The notes: a model not told the origin generated them from the sequence alone. Counted from the stretch's first letter, positions 1-9,465 are shown. The stretch: 17,134 nucleotides of DNA from JANXQG01 sp037147235 (GCA_037147235.1 JBAWVO010000130.1:1-17134); one strand, 5' to 3'. Made by a program: numbers and translations.

Positions 1-97
1 AAATCCAGAACTTCTGGAGTATACCGTCTGTTAAGTTGGTTCGTATGGGGGAGAGCGCAGCGAGCCCCACCAAAATCGGGTCGAAACTTGGGGTGCG

Positions 98-856
98 GCC
101 GTCCCGGCTTTCCTTCGCTTTGACATCACCGACACGGGCATCGGCATGAACGAAGAGCAAATCGGCAAGCTCTTTCAAGCCTTCAGTCAAGTGGACGGTT
201 CGTCCAAGCGGAAGTTCGCCGGCACGGGGTTGGGACTTTGCATCAGTAAGCGGCTGGCCGAGGCCATGGGCGGCAAAATTGAAGTCCATTCCACCCCAGG
301 CAAGGGAAGCACCTTCAGCGTCACAATTGATCCAGGGTCACTGGATGGGATTCCCATGATCCAGAACGCCCAAGAGGCCCTAATCGTTCGCTCGCCGACG
401 CCGACTGCGGCAACCCCCGAAGAGATCGAACTCTCCGGTCGGGTTCTCCTGGCCGAAGATGGCCCGGACAATCAACGGTTTATCGCCTTCGTACTCAAGA
501 AGGCTGGTGCCGAGGTGACGCTGGCCGAGAATGGGCAGATTGCCTACGACGAAACCCTGGCCGCAGTTGTGCAGGGTAGACCATTCGACGTGATCTTGAT
601 GGATATGCAGATGCCTGTCCTGGACGGCTACGAAGCCACGCGGCAGCTCCGCGAACAGGGGTACACTGGCCCGATCATCGCCCTAACCGCCCACGCCATG
701 GCCACGGACCGCCAGAAGTGCATGGACGCCGGCTGCGATGATTTTGCCAACAAGCCGATCGAACGGCAGAATCTCCTGAGTACGGTCGCCCACTGGATGG
801 CACCCGGTCGAACGAACGAATCCTCACCCATAGGCGAATTGCTTGTAATCACGTAA
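98..856 (+). pseudogene. 5'-truncated hybrid histidine kinase: partial ATPase domain plus receiver domain
   Basis: This is the 3' part of a hybrid sensor kinase gene. The frame shows the end of a HATPase_c domain (G1 box DTGIGM, then GTGLGL) followed by a complete receiver domain. Counting from the ATG at 146, the acidic pair is Glu104/Asp105, the phospho-acceptor Asp153, and the conserved Thr181 and Lys203. Homology to the intact kinase at 1949-4699 starts only around base 98-110. Sensor, HisKA and N-box are missing, and the frame is closed by a TAA at 32-34. The HPt domain of the paralogue is also absent. Bases 605-639 are identical to 4034-4068, so the two kinases derive from a duplication. 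The ATG at 146 lies inside the ATPase domain and is an unlikely natural start. A short receiver protein could still be made, but it could not autophosphorylate. I treat it as a remnant; a frameshift or assembly artefact at the 5' edge cannot be excluded. Confidence 0.7.
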
Positions 857-956
857 GAATATCCTACCCTCGCAAAAAGAGTTACTGCTGGTCAGTCCAC
901 CCTGCTATCCACACCGATTGATCGCCTATTGATTCTGTATAGGAGACTTTCAGCTC

Positions 957-1916
957 ATGTTCGTAACCTCCAAGCCAAACCTGACCCGTCCGGCATCGAT
1001 CTTGTATTGTACTGGTTTCGCTTTCCTGTTTTTTACAGGTTGCAACACAGAGGATCGATCGAGTTCACCTCCTGTCGTGCCCCAGACTTCGGAGGCGGTT
1101 TCCGCCCATGCGGACGACGCTAGATTACGAGTGGGCGGCTCGACGACGATGATGCCGATCCTCAACCAGATCGCGATGGATTTCACCGCCCGCTACGGTA
1201 CGTGGGATCGGGCCAAGACTGGCTTGCCCCATGAGCCGATTATCATTCACGTCACGGGCGGGGGATCGTCGGCCGGTATCAAGATGACTGCTGCCCAGAC
1301 CGTGGCGATTGGGCTCTGTTCGCGCGACCTGGAAGAAAAAGATCGCCTCGCCTTGGGCGTTCATGCCAGTTTCCTCGTCGGTAAAGACTGTGTTGCCATT
1401 GCCGCAGCGAAGTCCAATCCGTTGGTCGGCGTGAAGAAGGGTCTTACCAAAGCAGAACTCGCCACGTTTTTCGGTGGAGGCTACAAGACTTTTCGCGATA
1501 TCGATTCGTCGCTGCCGAACGACGAGTGCATCCTTTATGCCCGGACGCCCGGATCGGGATCGAGCGAGATAATCAAGGATCACATCATGAACGGTCGTCC
1601 GATCTCCCCTGCGGCGGTCGTGTTCTCCAGCCAGACGGAATTGGTGGAAAACCTCAAAGAGCAGCCTCGCGCCGTGGCCTTCATGTCGTACGCCCAGGTG
1701 AAGAACAGCAAAATGCTGATCGCGTTCGAGGTCGATGGGGTCGAGCCCAATAACCGCAATGTCACCAGCGGTCGCTACAAATTGTCGCGACCTTTACTTA
1801 TGATCGTCAAGGGTACACCTTCGGCCAAGACGTCCTGTTTTATCGAATACGTACTCCACGAGGGGCAGGCCGTAGTGGCATCGCACGGATGCCTGCCAGC
1901 CCGTGTGGCAGACTGA
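957..1916 (+). CDS. PstS-like phosphate-binding lipoprotein (PBP_like_2 family)
   Basis: A 319-residue solute-binding protein. Residues 1-29 are a lipoprotein signal: hydrophobic stretch from about 14, then FFTGC with Cys29 as the likely lipidated residue. The mature part opens with VGGSTTMMPIL (about residue 59), then has VTGGGSSAGIKM, AIGLCSRDLEEKD and TPGSGSSEIIKD. These are the glycine/serine-rich loops by which PstS-type proteins hold phosphate. An AGGAG at 941-945 supports the ATG at 957. The gene is followed after 32 bases by a CHASE-domain hybrid kinase, and no pstC, pstA or pstB is in the window. I infer that it acts as a sensor subunit or scavenging protein rather than as part of a local transporter operon. 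Phosphate is the expected ligand by family, but another oxyanion cannot be excluded. Confidence 0.82.
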   Translation: MFVTSKPNLTRPASILYCTGFAFLFFTGCNTEDRSSSPPVVPQTSEAVSAHADDARLRVGGSTTMMPILNQIAMDFTARYGTWDRAKTGLPHEPIIIHVTGGGSSAGIKMTAAQTVAIGLCSRDLEEKDRLALGVHASFLVGKDCVAIAAAKSNPLVGVKKGLTKAELATFFGGGYKTFRDIDSSLPNDECILYARTPGSGSSEIIKDHIMNGRPISPAAVVFSSQTELVENLKEQPRAVAFMSYAQVKNSKMLIAFEVDGVEPNNRNVTSGRYKLSRPLLMIVKGTPSAKTSCFIEYVLHEGQAVVASHGCLPARVAD

Positions 1917-1948
1917 GTCCTATTTAACCAAATGGGAGCGAGGACACA

Positions 1949-4699
1949 ATGTTTGTTTTGCTTAATGCGACGAGAATGCGCGTGATTCTTCCGCTGGCTG
2001 TAGTTCTCCTCGGGCTGATGGCAACTGGCTGGATTGCACGCTCGATTCGGGAGCGTCAACATTCGGAAGACCTGGATCGGTTTTCTGACGCTGCCAGTCG
2101 CCTCGGTGCCAATACCGAACGCGCCCTGCTCCAATATGGTGCTGCTATTCATGGGGTGGGTAGTCTGTTCAAGGCTTGCAGAACCATCGACAACCTAGCC
2201 TTTTTCGGATACGTGAAATCTCTGGCTTCTCAGGAGTATTATTCGGCGGTTGAGGTCTGGGGATGGCTCACACCCCAGCGACATCACACAACTCTGGCTC
2301 ATCCGTACGACACGTCGCTCAAAGAAGGAATCCTTACCCCAACGTCAACAACGAACCAAGTCCAGGAGTTCCTGGAATTCCTGCCCTACAGCGATCAACC
2401 GAACTCCAGCTACGACGGGATGGCTACGTCCGTCGTCGGAGCCGACCTCCTTGGTGCCGCCGGATTGACAGAAGTGTTCTGGAATGCCTGTGATCACCAG
2501 GAGTTGCGGCTCAGCGGAGTTCCTGATCAGGCCCTTGGTTCGGCCAGCCGCGGTACGGTCTTTCTGAGCTTGCCCATCTATCGCGAGCGGACATCGCGTA
2601 ATAGCCAAACTGACCTGCGCGGACACTTGGCGGGCTGGGCGGTGCTTGGGATTGACGCCCAGCGGTTCGCTGCCCAAGTCCTTGCCATTGAGAGCGACGG
2701 ACTAGCCCTAAATCTCTGGGACGCGACCGAGTCGCCACGGCTGCTTTACCCGACCACGCCTTCCCCGAGCATCACAAGGGGGAGCCTTGTCGGCGAGCGT
2801 TTTGTGAAAGAAGTCACCTTCGGTGGCCGAAAATGGATTATTGAGATCCTGCCAGGAAAACTGCAACTATTGAACTACGGTATCGCGGCAGAATACTTCC
2901 CCGCGGGTATTTCCTTGTTGTGTACGCTGTTCTTGACGCTCTTGACGAGCCTGATCGTGAACGAGCGGACCAATGCCATTAAGCTCGCCTCTCAACTGCA
3001 AACGACCAACCGCCAGCTCGAAAGCGCGAACAAACATACTCTTGAGGCGATGCTCGTCGCCCAGGCAGCAAGCCGAGCCAAGAGCGATTTCCTGGCCAAC
3101 ATGAGCCATGAAATCCGCACGCCGATGACCGCCATTCTGGGCTATTCCAACCTGCTCTTGCAGCAAGGCACCAGCAAGAGCGAACAGGAAGATTTCGTCC
3201 AGATCATCCATCGCAATGGCAACCATCTGTTGGGGATTATCGACGACATCCTCGACATCTCGAAGATCGAGTCGGGCAAGATGGCGGTCGAGCGGATACC
3301 CTGTTCGCCTCGTCAACTCGCCAACGAGGCGATCTCCCTCATGCAAGTTAGCGCGATCGCAAAAAGTCTCTCGCTCCAGATCGAATACCGCGGAGCGATT
3401 CCCGAGACGATTCAGAGCGACCCGACGCGCCTTCGCCAAATCCTCATCAACCTGCTAGGCAACGCCGTCAAGTTTACCAAAGTGGGCGGCGTGCGCCTTG
3501 GGGTCCGCCTCCTGGACCCGCCCGAAACGCCCAATCCGCATCTCGGCTTCGAGGTGATCGACACGGGCGTGGGAATGCAGCCTGAGCAATTATGCTCGCT
3601 CTTCCAGCCGTTCACGCAGGCAGATACTTCAATGACGCGGCGATTTGGCGGCACGGGTCTTGGCTTGGCCATCAGCAAGCGTCTGGCCCAAATGCTCGGC
3701 GGCGACATCACTGGCACAAGCTCCGCCGGAAAAGGAAGCTCGTTTCTGGTCAGTATCGAGACTGGCCCACTGGAAGGAGTTCGCATTTCGGATGGGTTCC
3801 GTGAAGCTCTCCCCGTAACGACCAACCCGCCAAGCGACAAGCAGGTCCAGGATATTCGACTTTCCGCACGGGTTCTGCTGGCCGAGGACGGCCTCGACAA
3901 TCAACGGTTTATCACCTTCGTTCTCAAGAAGGCGGGAGTCCAAATCACGGTTGCCGACAATGGGCAGATTGCGCTCGATTGTGTTCAATCGGCCCAGGAG
4001 GAGGGAAACCCGTTCGACGTGATCCTGATGGACATGCAGATGCCTGTCCTGGACGGCTACGAAGCCACTCGCCGCTTGCGTGCCGAGGGCTACACCGGCC
4101 CGATCATCGCCCTGACGGCCCACGCCATGGCCGAGGATCGCCAGAAATGCCTTGATGCCGGCTGCGACGACTATGCCACCAAGCCGATCGAACGGCAGAA
4201 TCTCCTGAAAACCGTCGCCCAGTGGATGAATCGCGATCGAAAGAACGATTTACCCATTCCCGCACCATCTCCCACAATTAGCGAGAACAACGCGAGAACC
4301 GCCAAGCCTACAACCAGCGAAAGTAACGTGAGCCGCGCCAAGCCCACGGCTTTTATCTATTCTCAGCTTGCCAGCGATCCTAACATGGTCGAACTGGTCG
4401 ACCTTTTTGTGCAAGAGATACCCAATCGGATCAACGCCCTGGAAACTCAGGCGCAGAGTCGCGACTGGCAACAACTGACTCGGACTGCCCACCAGATCAA
4501 GGGAGCAGCCGGGAGCTACGGATTCGGCGAGATCACGCCCTACGCCGCCCGACTGGAAGCCGCTGCGAAGGACGGTTGCCGGGAGGAGGAGATTCTTTCG
4601 GCACTTGACGAACTGCTGGGTCTCTGCCGCCAAGTACGATCCGGCGCGCCACGGACGGAAGTTGTACGGGAAAACGGTTGCTCCGCAACCACCAGCTAA
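1949..4699 (+). CDS. CHASE-domain hybrid sensor histidine kinase with receiver and HPt domains
   Basis: A 916-residue tripartite phosphorelay kinase in the inner membrane. In order: transmembrane segment about 12-31; extracytoplasmic CHASE-like sensor about 45-305; second transmembrane segment about 317-337; helical linker to about 375; HisKA with SHEIRTPM, phospho-accepting His387; HATPase_c with N-box ILINLLGNAVKFT (498-510), G1 DTGVGM and G2 GTGLGLAIS; receiver with Glu646/Asp647, acceptor Asp695, Thr723 and Lys745; low-complexity linker about 765-800; HPt with AHQIKGAAG, His848. All key residues are present, so His387 to Asp695 to His848 transfer should work. The final response regulator is not in the window. 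GGAG/AGGA sequences at 1935-1944 precede the ATG. Only 32 bases separate it from the PstS-like gene, so the two are probably one operon, and the binding protein may present its ligand to the CHASE sensor (inference). Confidence 0.92.
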   Translation: MFVLLNATRMRVILPLAVVLLGLMATGWIARSIRERQHSEDLDRFSDAASRLGANTERALLQYGAAIHGVGSLFKACRTIDNLAFFGYVKSLASQEYYSAVEVWGWLTPQRHHTTLAHPYDTSLKEGILTPTSTTNQVQEFLEFLPYSDQPNSSYDGMATSVVGADLLGAAGLTEVFWNACDHQELRLSGVPDQALGSASRGTVFLSLPIYRERTSRNSQTDLRGHLAGWAVLGIDAQRFAAQVLAIESDGLALNLWDATESPRLLYPTTPSPSITRGSLVGERFVKEVTFGGRKWIIEILPGKLQLLNYGIAAEYFPAGISLLCTLFLTLLTSLIVNERTNAIKLASQLQTTNRQLESANKHTLEAMLVAQAASRAKSDFLANMSHEIRTPMTAILGYSNLLLQQGTSKSEQEDFVQIIHRNGNHLLGIIDDILDISKIESGKMAVERIPCSPRQLANEAISLMQVSAIAKSLSLQIEYRGAIPETIQSDPTRLRQILINLLGNAVKFTKVGGVRLGVRLLDPPETPNPHLGFEVIDTGVGMQPEQLCSLFQPFTQADTSMTRRFGGTGLGLAISKRLAQMLGGDITGTSSAGKGSSFLVSIETGPLEGVRISDGFREALPVTTNPPSDKQVQDIRLSARVLLAEDGLDNQRFITFVLKKAGVQITVADNGQIALDCVQSAQEEGNPFDVILMDMQMPVLDGYEATRRLRAEGYTGPIIALTAHAMAEDRQKCLDAGCDDYATKPIERQNLLKTVAQWMNRDRKNDLPIPAPSPTISENNARTAKPTTSESNVSRAKPTAFIYSQLASDPNMVELVDLFVQEIPNRINALETQAQSRDWQQLTRTAHQIKGAAGSYGFGEITPYAARLEAAAKDGCREEEILSALDELLGLCRQVRSGAPRTEVVRENGCSATTS

Positions 4700-4874
4700 T
4701 CGCTGGCACCCCTCCGGGATGGGGGAATGACCTAAAAATGGTGAGGCTCGTTTCACTCTCCCCACCCTACTTCCTAATTCCTTCCCCTCCCATTTTTCTG
4801 TCCACTCATTTTTCTGTCAAAATCTCCTTTTCTGAATAAATGACTGGACCTTCGTGCCAGCAAGGGGTTGTTGT
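4700..4874. other. Convergent intergenic region with a short direct repeat
   Basis: This stretch lies between the converging ends of the hybrid kinase and the caspase-like gene. It is pyrimidine-rich on the + strand and holds two copies of CATTTTTCTGTC at 4791-4802 and 4807-4818, a 16-base period. A weak G/C-rich hairpin may form near 4708-4726 (CCCCTCC against GGGG), but no classical hairpin plus T-run terminator is clear. I see no gene in it. Confidence 0.4.
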
Positions 4875-7800
4875 CTATTCGACCAGAATGGTTTGGGATC
4901 CCGTGGAATCATCGAGATCGACCTCCAGCGTACCTCGGCCTTTCACGCCTCCCTTGCTGCCTTCGGCCGAAAGCGTATGCCGACCATGGAGTACGTCGTC
5001 AAACTCAAACCAGCCGTTATCGTCGATATCGGCCGGTCGTCCGCCGCCATTGTTGTTCACATCATCGAGTCGGACCTTACCGGAAGCGCACTTCACATGG
5101 GTGTCGTTCTTGAATGCCACCACGCCGACAATCCGGCCCTTCTTGGGAGCCGTTGGTTTCTTGTCCGTTTTGGCTGCGGTGGGTTGGATGGGATCCGCAA
5201 CCACCACGGACGGCATCCGCTTCAAGATGGTTTCACCGACCGCATTTTTGGCGCGGAAGAGCAACGGAAGTTTGTGCTCGCCCACAGCAAGTTTTTCCGT
5301 CGGAATTCTGGCTGACCAAGTGTCTTGCTTCACTTGGTTGACTTTCACTTTCTTGGGATCCTGGGCAAACTCGTCCGGCTTGTCCGGGTCTTCCAACCCG
5401 CAGTCAAATTGCGTAATCAAGCTCAACGATTTCACCGTGATTTCGACCGGCAGGGCCTGGCCGGTTTCGATCTTGTTGGTTAGCGTCACGCTGCGAATAT
5501 CGGGTGGTTCATCGAGGATGATCGGAACCGACGCGACCCAGGGCGATTTACGTTGTTCTCCAAAATCGGGAGTGTAGCTCGTGTAGGCCGATACCTCGAT
5601 GCGGACCTTCTGTTTCGGCAGGGCCAGTTCCAGGGGGATCTCGAATTTGCCCACGCGCGTCGATACTTTCAACTCGCCATGGGCACGGACGCCGCGCAGC
5701 GTGATTTCCTGCTGCCGAGTAGACAATACCTTCGGCTGCTCCTTCGTCCAGGGCGGCACATCCCTCCCCTTCTCGTCGAAGGTCCGAAGCTCGATCCGGT
5801 CTTTCAAATTCTCTTCGGAATGGTGCAGGAAATCGGTGCGGGCATAAACCTCGAAGTTCAAAAGCACCTTGACCGGTTGCTTGTCAGGCGATGCGTCCAA
5901 GGCGGCTTCAGGTTTGGGCGATGTGATTTTCAACTCAAGGGTATCGTCGGGCACGATTCGGCCGGGCTGGTTGGACCAGTCCGGACTGATAAATTGCAGC
6001 GCATGTGGATAGCCATCGACGTCGAAGAAGAAACGCAAGCCCTTGTTTGAGATATCGCGGGCGATTCTCGAGCGGAAATCGACGTTCTGCAAACGCGATT
6101 CGATCGCTCCGTTCCCCAGCCCGCTTCTTGGATTGGTCGCAAAGCGGACCTGGATCGGATTCTTCGCGGTGTCCAGGGGAAAGGAGGCATTGTCTCGGGC
6201 CTTGAGTCCGACGTGCAGCTCCTGGCGGCCTTCGTTGTAATCAAACGCGGCTTCCAGGAAGTCGCTGGGTTTCCAGGGCTTGAACTCGATGCGCTGAACC
6301 CAGTACTTGCTCTTGTCGCCTCGATCACGAATCAGTACGGCAAATCCGTTGGTCACATTCTCGCCGGAAGGAGCCGTCACCGCGGCGGCTGGTTTCGCCA
6401 CGGGCTTTTCGGCCGTTTTGTCGGCCGGGGGCGTTTCGGCAAACGGAATCGGCAGGGTCTCGCCGACCGGAATCTTCAGAGAAATCGGGTCAAACACCCG
6501 GATTATGCCGTCCGCCAACTCGTGACGTTCATTGAGCACGTTACGGTCCCAGTTTTCGCTCGATTTCCACTCTCGGGGGGCCACGAATTCGATGCTCAAC
6601 TCCTTCTCGCTTTCCGACTCGTTCTTGACTTTCAGCAGAAAAGCGGTCTCGCGATTGGGAAAAGGCCGCAACTGGATTGCCTTCTGCTCGCCCGGGGCCT
6701 GATCGATTCCGTTTCCCGCCGCATCCGAGGCAATCAGGCGGATGACGTCCGGGGCCGACACATGCAACTTCACCAAGCCCTCGCCGGTCTGGCCAACCGC
6801 GCGCGCTTTGACCTTCAAGACGCTGTCCAGCGGGCCTACGACCTTGTGAAGATCGACGATCAAGTCAACCTCGCCCGAGTTGTCCACCAGGGCTAGTTTC
6901 TCCAGGACGCCGGGTGATAACGGATGCTCCTGACCCGTGGAGGATCGGACCTCCAAAGCACTCGCCAGATTGGAGTTGTCGCAATCCCAGCAGAGTTCGG
7001 CTTCCGCGGCATTGCCCCCGGTCACGCTCACCTTGACCTTGTACGACCGTACTGCTCCGAACGGATTCTCTTTCTTCGAGTTTTTTTGCACCAGATGTAC
7101 GGCTACCGTGGGGAGTAGCGGTTGCCCCAGCATAGGCGGTGGAATGAAATTGAGATATTTGATGTCGCGAGCATCGGCCCAGCGCAGGACTCGATCGACC
7201 GCAGCCACGAATTGGGGATCGGCGTGTCCGGTTTCCAAAAGGACTTTTGCCCGGGCGGCCTCTCGGCCCAATTCCTCGCGCAAACTGGCCTGTAATTCGA
7301 TGAGCTGTTTGCCAAATTCTTTGCAGTTCCCACGCAATGTCTCTGCGTTTGCGTTTTGGAATTGCCGCCAATCGAGATTAGCCGTAGGGACGGCCAACCG
7401 CACCGCCGCCTGCTCCAGTTCGGCCTGAACGGCGATTCGAGCGATGCATTGGGGAGTCGGCGCGAAGGCCGTCCGCGGGATCTCTCTCGGCGGCAACTTT
7501 TCCGGCACCACCAACGGCAGATCGAGGGTCCGCCGCATTTTCAACAGGGCCATCCGATCCTTGGCATCCAGCACGGGGACCGCCAGAATGGCCTCGATTC
7601 GTGCGGCTCGGCCACGGATCGGCAGACTGGCTTTTGCCAGTTCCGCGGCTTCTAAATGCCACGCTTTATGAAGATCGTTGACATGCTTGTTGACTTCGTC
7701 CGTCAGCTCGTCAAGCTTCCGCGTCTGGGCCGGATTGGTGCCGGCCTTGCCGGAGTCGACCAGGAGCTTATTGAGTTCCGGGGAGAGCGTTTGCAGACTT

Positions 7801-9281
7801 CCTAGCAGTTTCCGCAACTGGCCGACGCGGGCCGTGTATTCCGCCTCCCCATTCACGTTGCAACCGAGGATCGCCCGGTGCCAACGAATTCCGTGGGAGG
7901 CGAGGCGGATACCCCGGTTTCGTGCTTGGAATGCCTTGCCGATTGACGGTCTTTTGGTGGCCCAGGCCTCGAAATTGTCCTTCTGTTGCTGAAACTGGCG
8001 TCTCGCCTGATTCAAACGCACGATGGGATCCTCCCCCGAATCCGCGTCGCCGGCGGTGTCGGGTAAGTGCTTTAATACCGCGATGACTTTGGAGTTCAAG
8101 TCCGCTTTCCGATTAGCATGTACCGTACCGGATCGCAAACGGAATTCATAGTCCAAAAGGATTTCTTCATATTCGCGCCAGAGGTGAGGAGCATAATCGA
8201 CGATTGCCCAGCCGGAGGGAGTGCCACGATCCAGTTCGTCTCGTTGTTCCCATGCCATTTGCAGCAAATCATCGGCGTCCGACGGTTCGGGCGATGCGGC
8301 GGGTTGGGCGCGGCCCACGGTATAACGGAGATGAAGGCTGGGCGGAACTTCGCGCACCAACCCCTTGCCGGCGTGATAAAGGCAAGGCGTTTGGCTCTCC
8401 AAGCCGCCACGATTCTTCTGGACCCAATCGCCTACTCCGCGAAGAACAAAATCGTACAGTTCGTCGAGGTCAACAATGCCGTCATGGCGGGGAAGCGCCC
8501 CCTCCGCGCCTTCGCGGACGGCAATGTCCGCTTCGCCACGCAACCCTTCCGTAACAAAATAGCCGAACACGCAACGGTGGGCCGACTCGGAGAAATGCTC
8601 CACTTCGAGCGACTGCGAATTGGTCAGCACCCACAGCGTATCGTCATCGATTTTCTTGACTTCCTCTTCGACGAGGGCCGGGAACTCGTTGATCATCATT
8701 CCCGCGCGGGGATCGGAGAGCGCGTAAGAAACGTCCAGAATCAGCAGTTTGAGCGGGGCCTGGCGTTTCTTCACTTCGGCAAGCAACGCGCGCAAGGAAT
8801 AACGCCCGGCGGCAGGGCCGCCTTGGGACTGAGCCGGAGCTCGTTCATAGCCGCTGCACAAGAGCCATGCCGTACCGTCCGGGTCCGACACGCCGCGGGC
8901 AGCAAGGTAGACAACCACCGCGTCTTTTCGATGACCGCCTTCCCCGGTTTTCTCTCCCCAAAAATTGAAAATCGTGTCGGAGCGGTCGCGATCCTCTTTT
9001 CGGACATCCGTTTCAGGCTCCAGACTCGCAAACGCCTCGGCGTCCTCGTCGCAAAACGGAATGGGGGTGGTTTTCTCGTAAATGATGCGGAGGGCGGCGA
9101 GTTGCGCCTCCGGCCGGATCGAGCGAAAATAGAGGAACCAGATCAGTCCCCCGATTAATCCAAGAAACGCCAGACTCCAAAAGATGCGCGCCGTGTTGCT
9201 GGGACCATCGTGATGGGTACTCGGTTTAGCCCCGCCGCGCCAAGATCGCAACGACGAGGGCCCCTGTTTGGATACCGCCAT
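4875..9281 (-). CDS. Very large membrane-anchored protein with a degenerate caspase-like (peptidase C14 fold) domain
   Basis: A 1468-residue protein with one N-terminal transmembrane segment (about 33-52) preceded by basic residues, so most of it is probably outside the cytoplasm. Residues about 60-310 follow the order of prokaryotic caspase-like domains: a hydrophobic strand VVVYLAARG (122-130) where active enzymes have a GHG motif, then KLLILDVSY (178-186) where they have D-A-C, then a VFGYFVTEGLRGEAD motif (238-252) matching the usual G-x-F-T-x-x-L-x-x-G-L-x-G-x-A-D. His appears replaced by Arg129 and Cys by Ser185, so this looks like a pseudoprotease. Residues about 340-680 are mostly helical. 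About 680-1370 look like beta-rich, Ig-like segments interrupted by a Pro/Ala/Lys linker near 950. The C-terminus (about 1385-1468, GRIVGVVAFK onward) resembles a carboxypeptidase-regulatory beta-sandwich. A GGGAGA about 8 bases before the ATG supports the start. Its role is unknown; scaffolding or envelope binding is a guess. Confidence 0.85.
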   Translation of the reverse strand: MAVSKQGPSSLRSWRGGAKPSTHHDGPSNTARIFWSLAFLGLIGGLIWFLYFRSIRPEAQLAALRIIYEKTTPIPFCDEDAEAFASLEPETDVRKEDRDRSDTIFNFWGEKTGEGGHRKDAVVVYLAARGVSDPDGTAWLLCSGYERAPAQSQGGPAAGRYSLRALLAEVKKRQAPLKLLILDVSYALSDPRAGMMINEFPALVEEEVKKIDDDTLWVLTNSQSLEVEHFSESAHRCVFGYFVTEGLRGEADIAVREGAEGALPRHDGIVDLDELYDFVLRGVGDWVQKNRGGLESQTPCLYHAGKGLVREVPPSLHLRYTVGRAQPAASPEPSDADDLLQMAWEQRDELDRGTPSGWAIVDYAPHLWREYEEILLDYEFRLRSGTVHANRKADLNSKVIAVLKHLPDTAGDADSGEDPIVRLNQARRQFQQQKDNFEAWATKRPSIGKAFQARNRGIRLASHGIRWHRAILGCNVNGEAEYTARVGQLRKLLGSLQTLSPELNKLLVDSGKAGTNPAQTRKLDELTDEVNKHVNDLHKAWHLEAAELAKASLPIRGRAARIEAILAVPVLDAKDRMALLKMRRTLDLPLVVPEKLPPREIPRTAFAPTPQCIARIAVQAELEQAAVRLAVPTANLDWRQFQNANAETLRGNCKEFGKQLIELQASLREELGREAARAKVLLETGHADPQFVAAVDRVLRWADARDIKYLNFIPPPMLGQPLLPTVAVHLVQKNSKKENPFGAVRSYKVKVSVTGGNAAEAELCWDCDNSNLASALEVRSSTGQEHPLSPGVLEKLALVDNSGEVDLIVDLHKVVGPLDSVLKVKARAVGQTGEGLVKLHVSAPDVIRLIASDAAGNGIDQAPGEQKAIQLRPFPNRETAFLLKVKNESESEKELSIEFVAPREWKSSENWDRNVLNERHELADGIIRVFDPISLKIPVGETLPIPFAETPPADKTAEKPVAKPAAAVTAPSGENVTNGFAVLIRDRGDKSKYWVQRIEFKPWKPSDFLEAAFDYNEGRQELHVGLKARDNASFPLDTAKNPIQVRFATNPRSGLGNGAIESRLQNVDFRSRIARDISNKGLRFFFDVDGYPHALQFISPDWSNQPGRIVPDDTLELKITSPKPEAALDASPDKQPVKVLLNFEVYARTDFLHHSEENLKDRIELRTFDEKGRDVPPWTKEQPKVLSTRQQEITLRGVRAHGELKVSTRVGKFEIPLELALPKQKVRIEVSAYTSYTPDFGEQRKSPWVASVPIILDEPPDIRSVTLTNKIETGQALPVEITVKSLSLITQFDCGLEDPDKPDEFAQDPKKVKVNQVKQDTWSARIPTEKLAVGEHKLPLLFRAKNAVGETILKRMPSVVVADPIQPTAAKTDKKPTAPKKGRIVGVVAFKNDTHVKCASGKVRLDDVNNNGGGRPADIDDNGWFEFDDVLHGRHTLSAEGSKGGVKGRGTLEVDLDDSTGSQTILVE

Positions 9282-9326
9282 GAAAAAATCTCCCGGATTG
9301 GAGGCAACAACATCAACTCAATTCTA

Positions 9327-9369
9327 CAAGTGCGCGTGAGAATATTGTAGTGCAGGCATTTCGCACTTG
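9327..9369. repeat. 8-bp inverted repeat between divergent genes
   Basis: CAAGTGCG at 9327-9334 and CGCACTTG at 9362-9369 are perfect complements separated by 27 bases. They lie between the start of the caspase-like gene (-) and the sucC promoter (+). They could be paired half-sites for a regulator, but arms this short can also occur by chance. Confidence 0.3.
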
Positions 9370-9404
9370 CCTGAAAGTTCTCCTGCTCGGATCCCGCCCC
9401 CCGG

Positions 9405-9433
9405 TTGAATACTTAGGCAACTTAGGGAATAAT
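9405..9433 (+). promoter_or_regulatory. Candidate sigma70-type promoter of sucC
   Basis: TTGAAT at 9405-9410 and AATAAT at 9428-9433 are separated by 17 bases, matching 4 of 6 and 5 of 6 consensus positions. Transcription would start near 9440, leaving a leader of about 26 bases that carries the GAGGAG ribosome site at 9451-9456 ahead of the sucC ATG. Confidence 0.55.
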
Positions 9434-9465
9434 GGACCTTTTATTCCCTTGAGGAGCCGACCTCC

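Noticed and set aside
4791..4818. Direct repeat CATTTTTCTGTC as a mobile-element target duplication
   Set aside because: The copies are only four bases apart with nothing between them, so simple local duplication or chance in pyrimidine-rich DNA is more likely.
8118..9158. 346-codon open frame on the + strand
   Set aside because: It lies antisense within the caspase-like gene, whose frame has a transmembrane segment, recognisable motifs and a ribosome site. The antisense product shows no recognisable domain.
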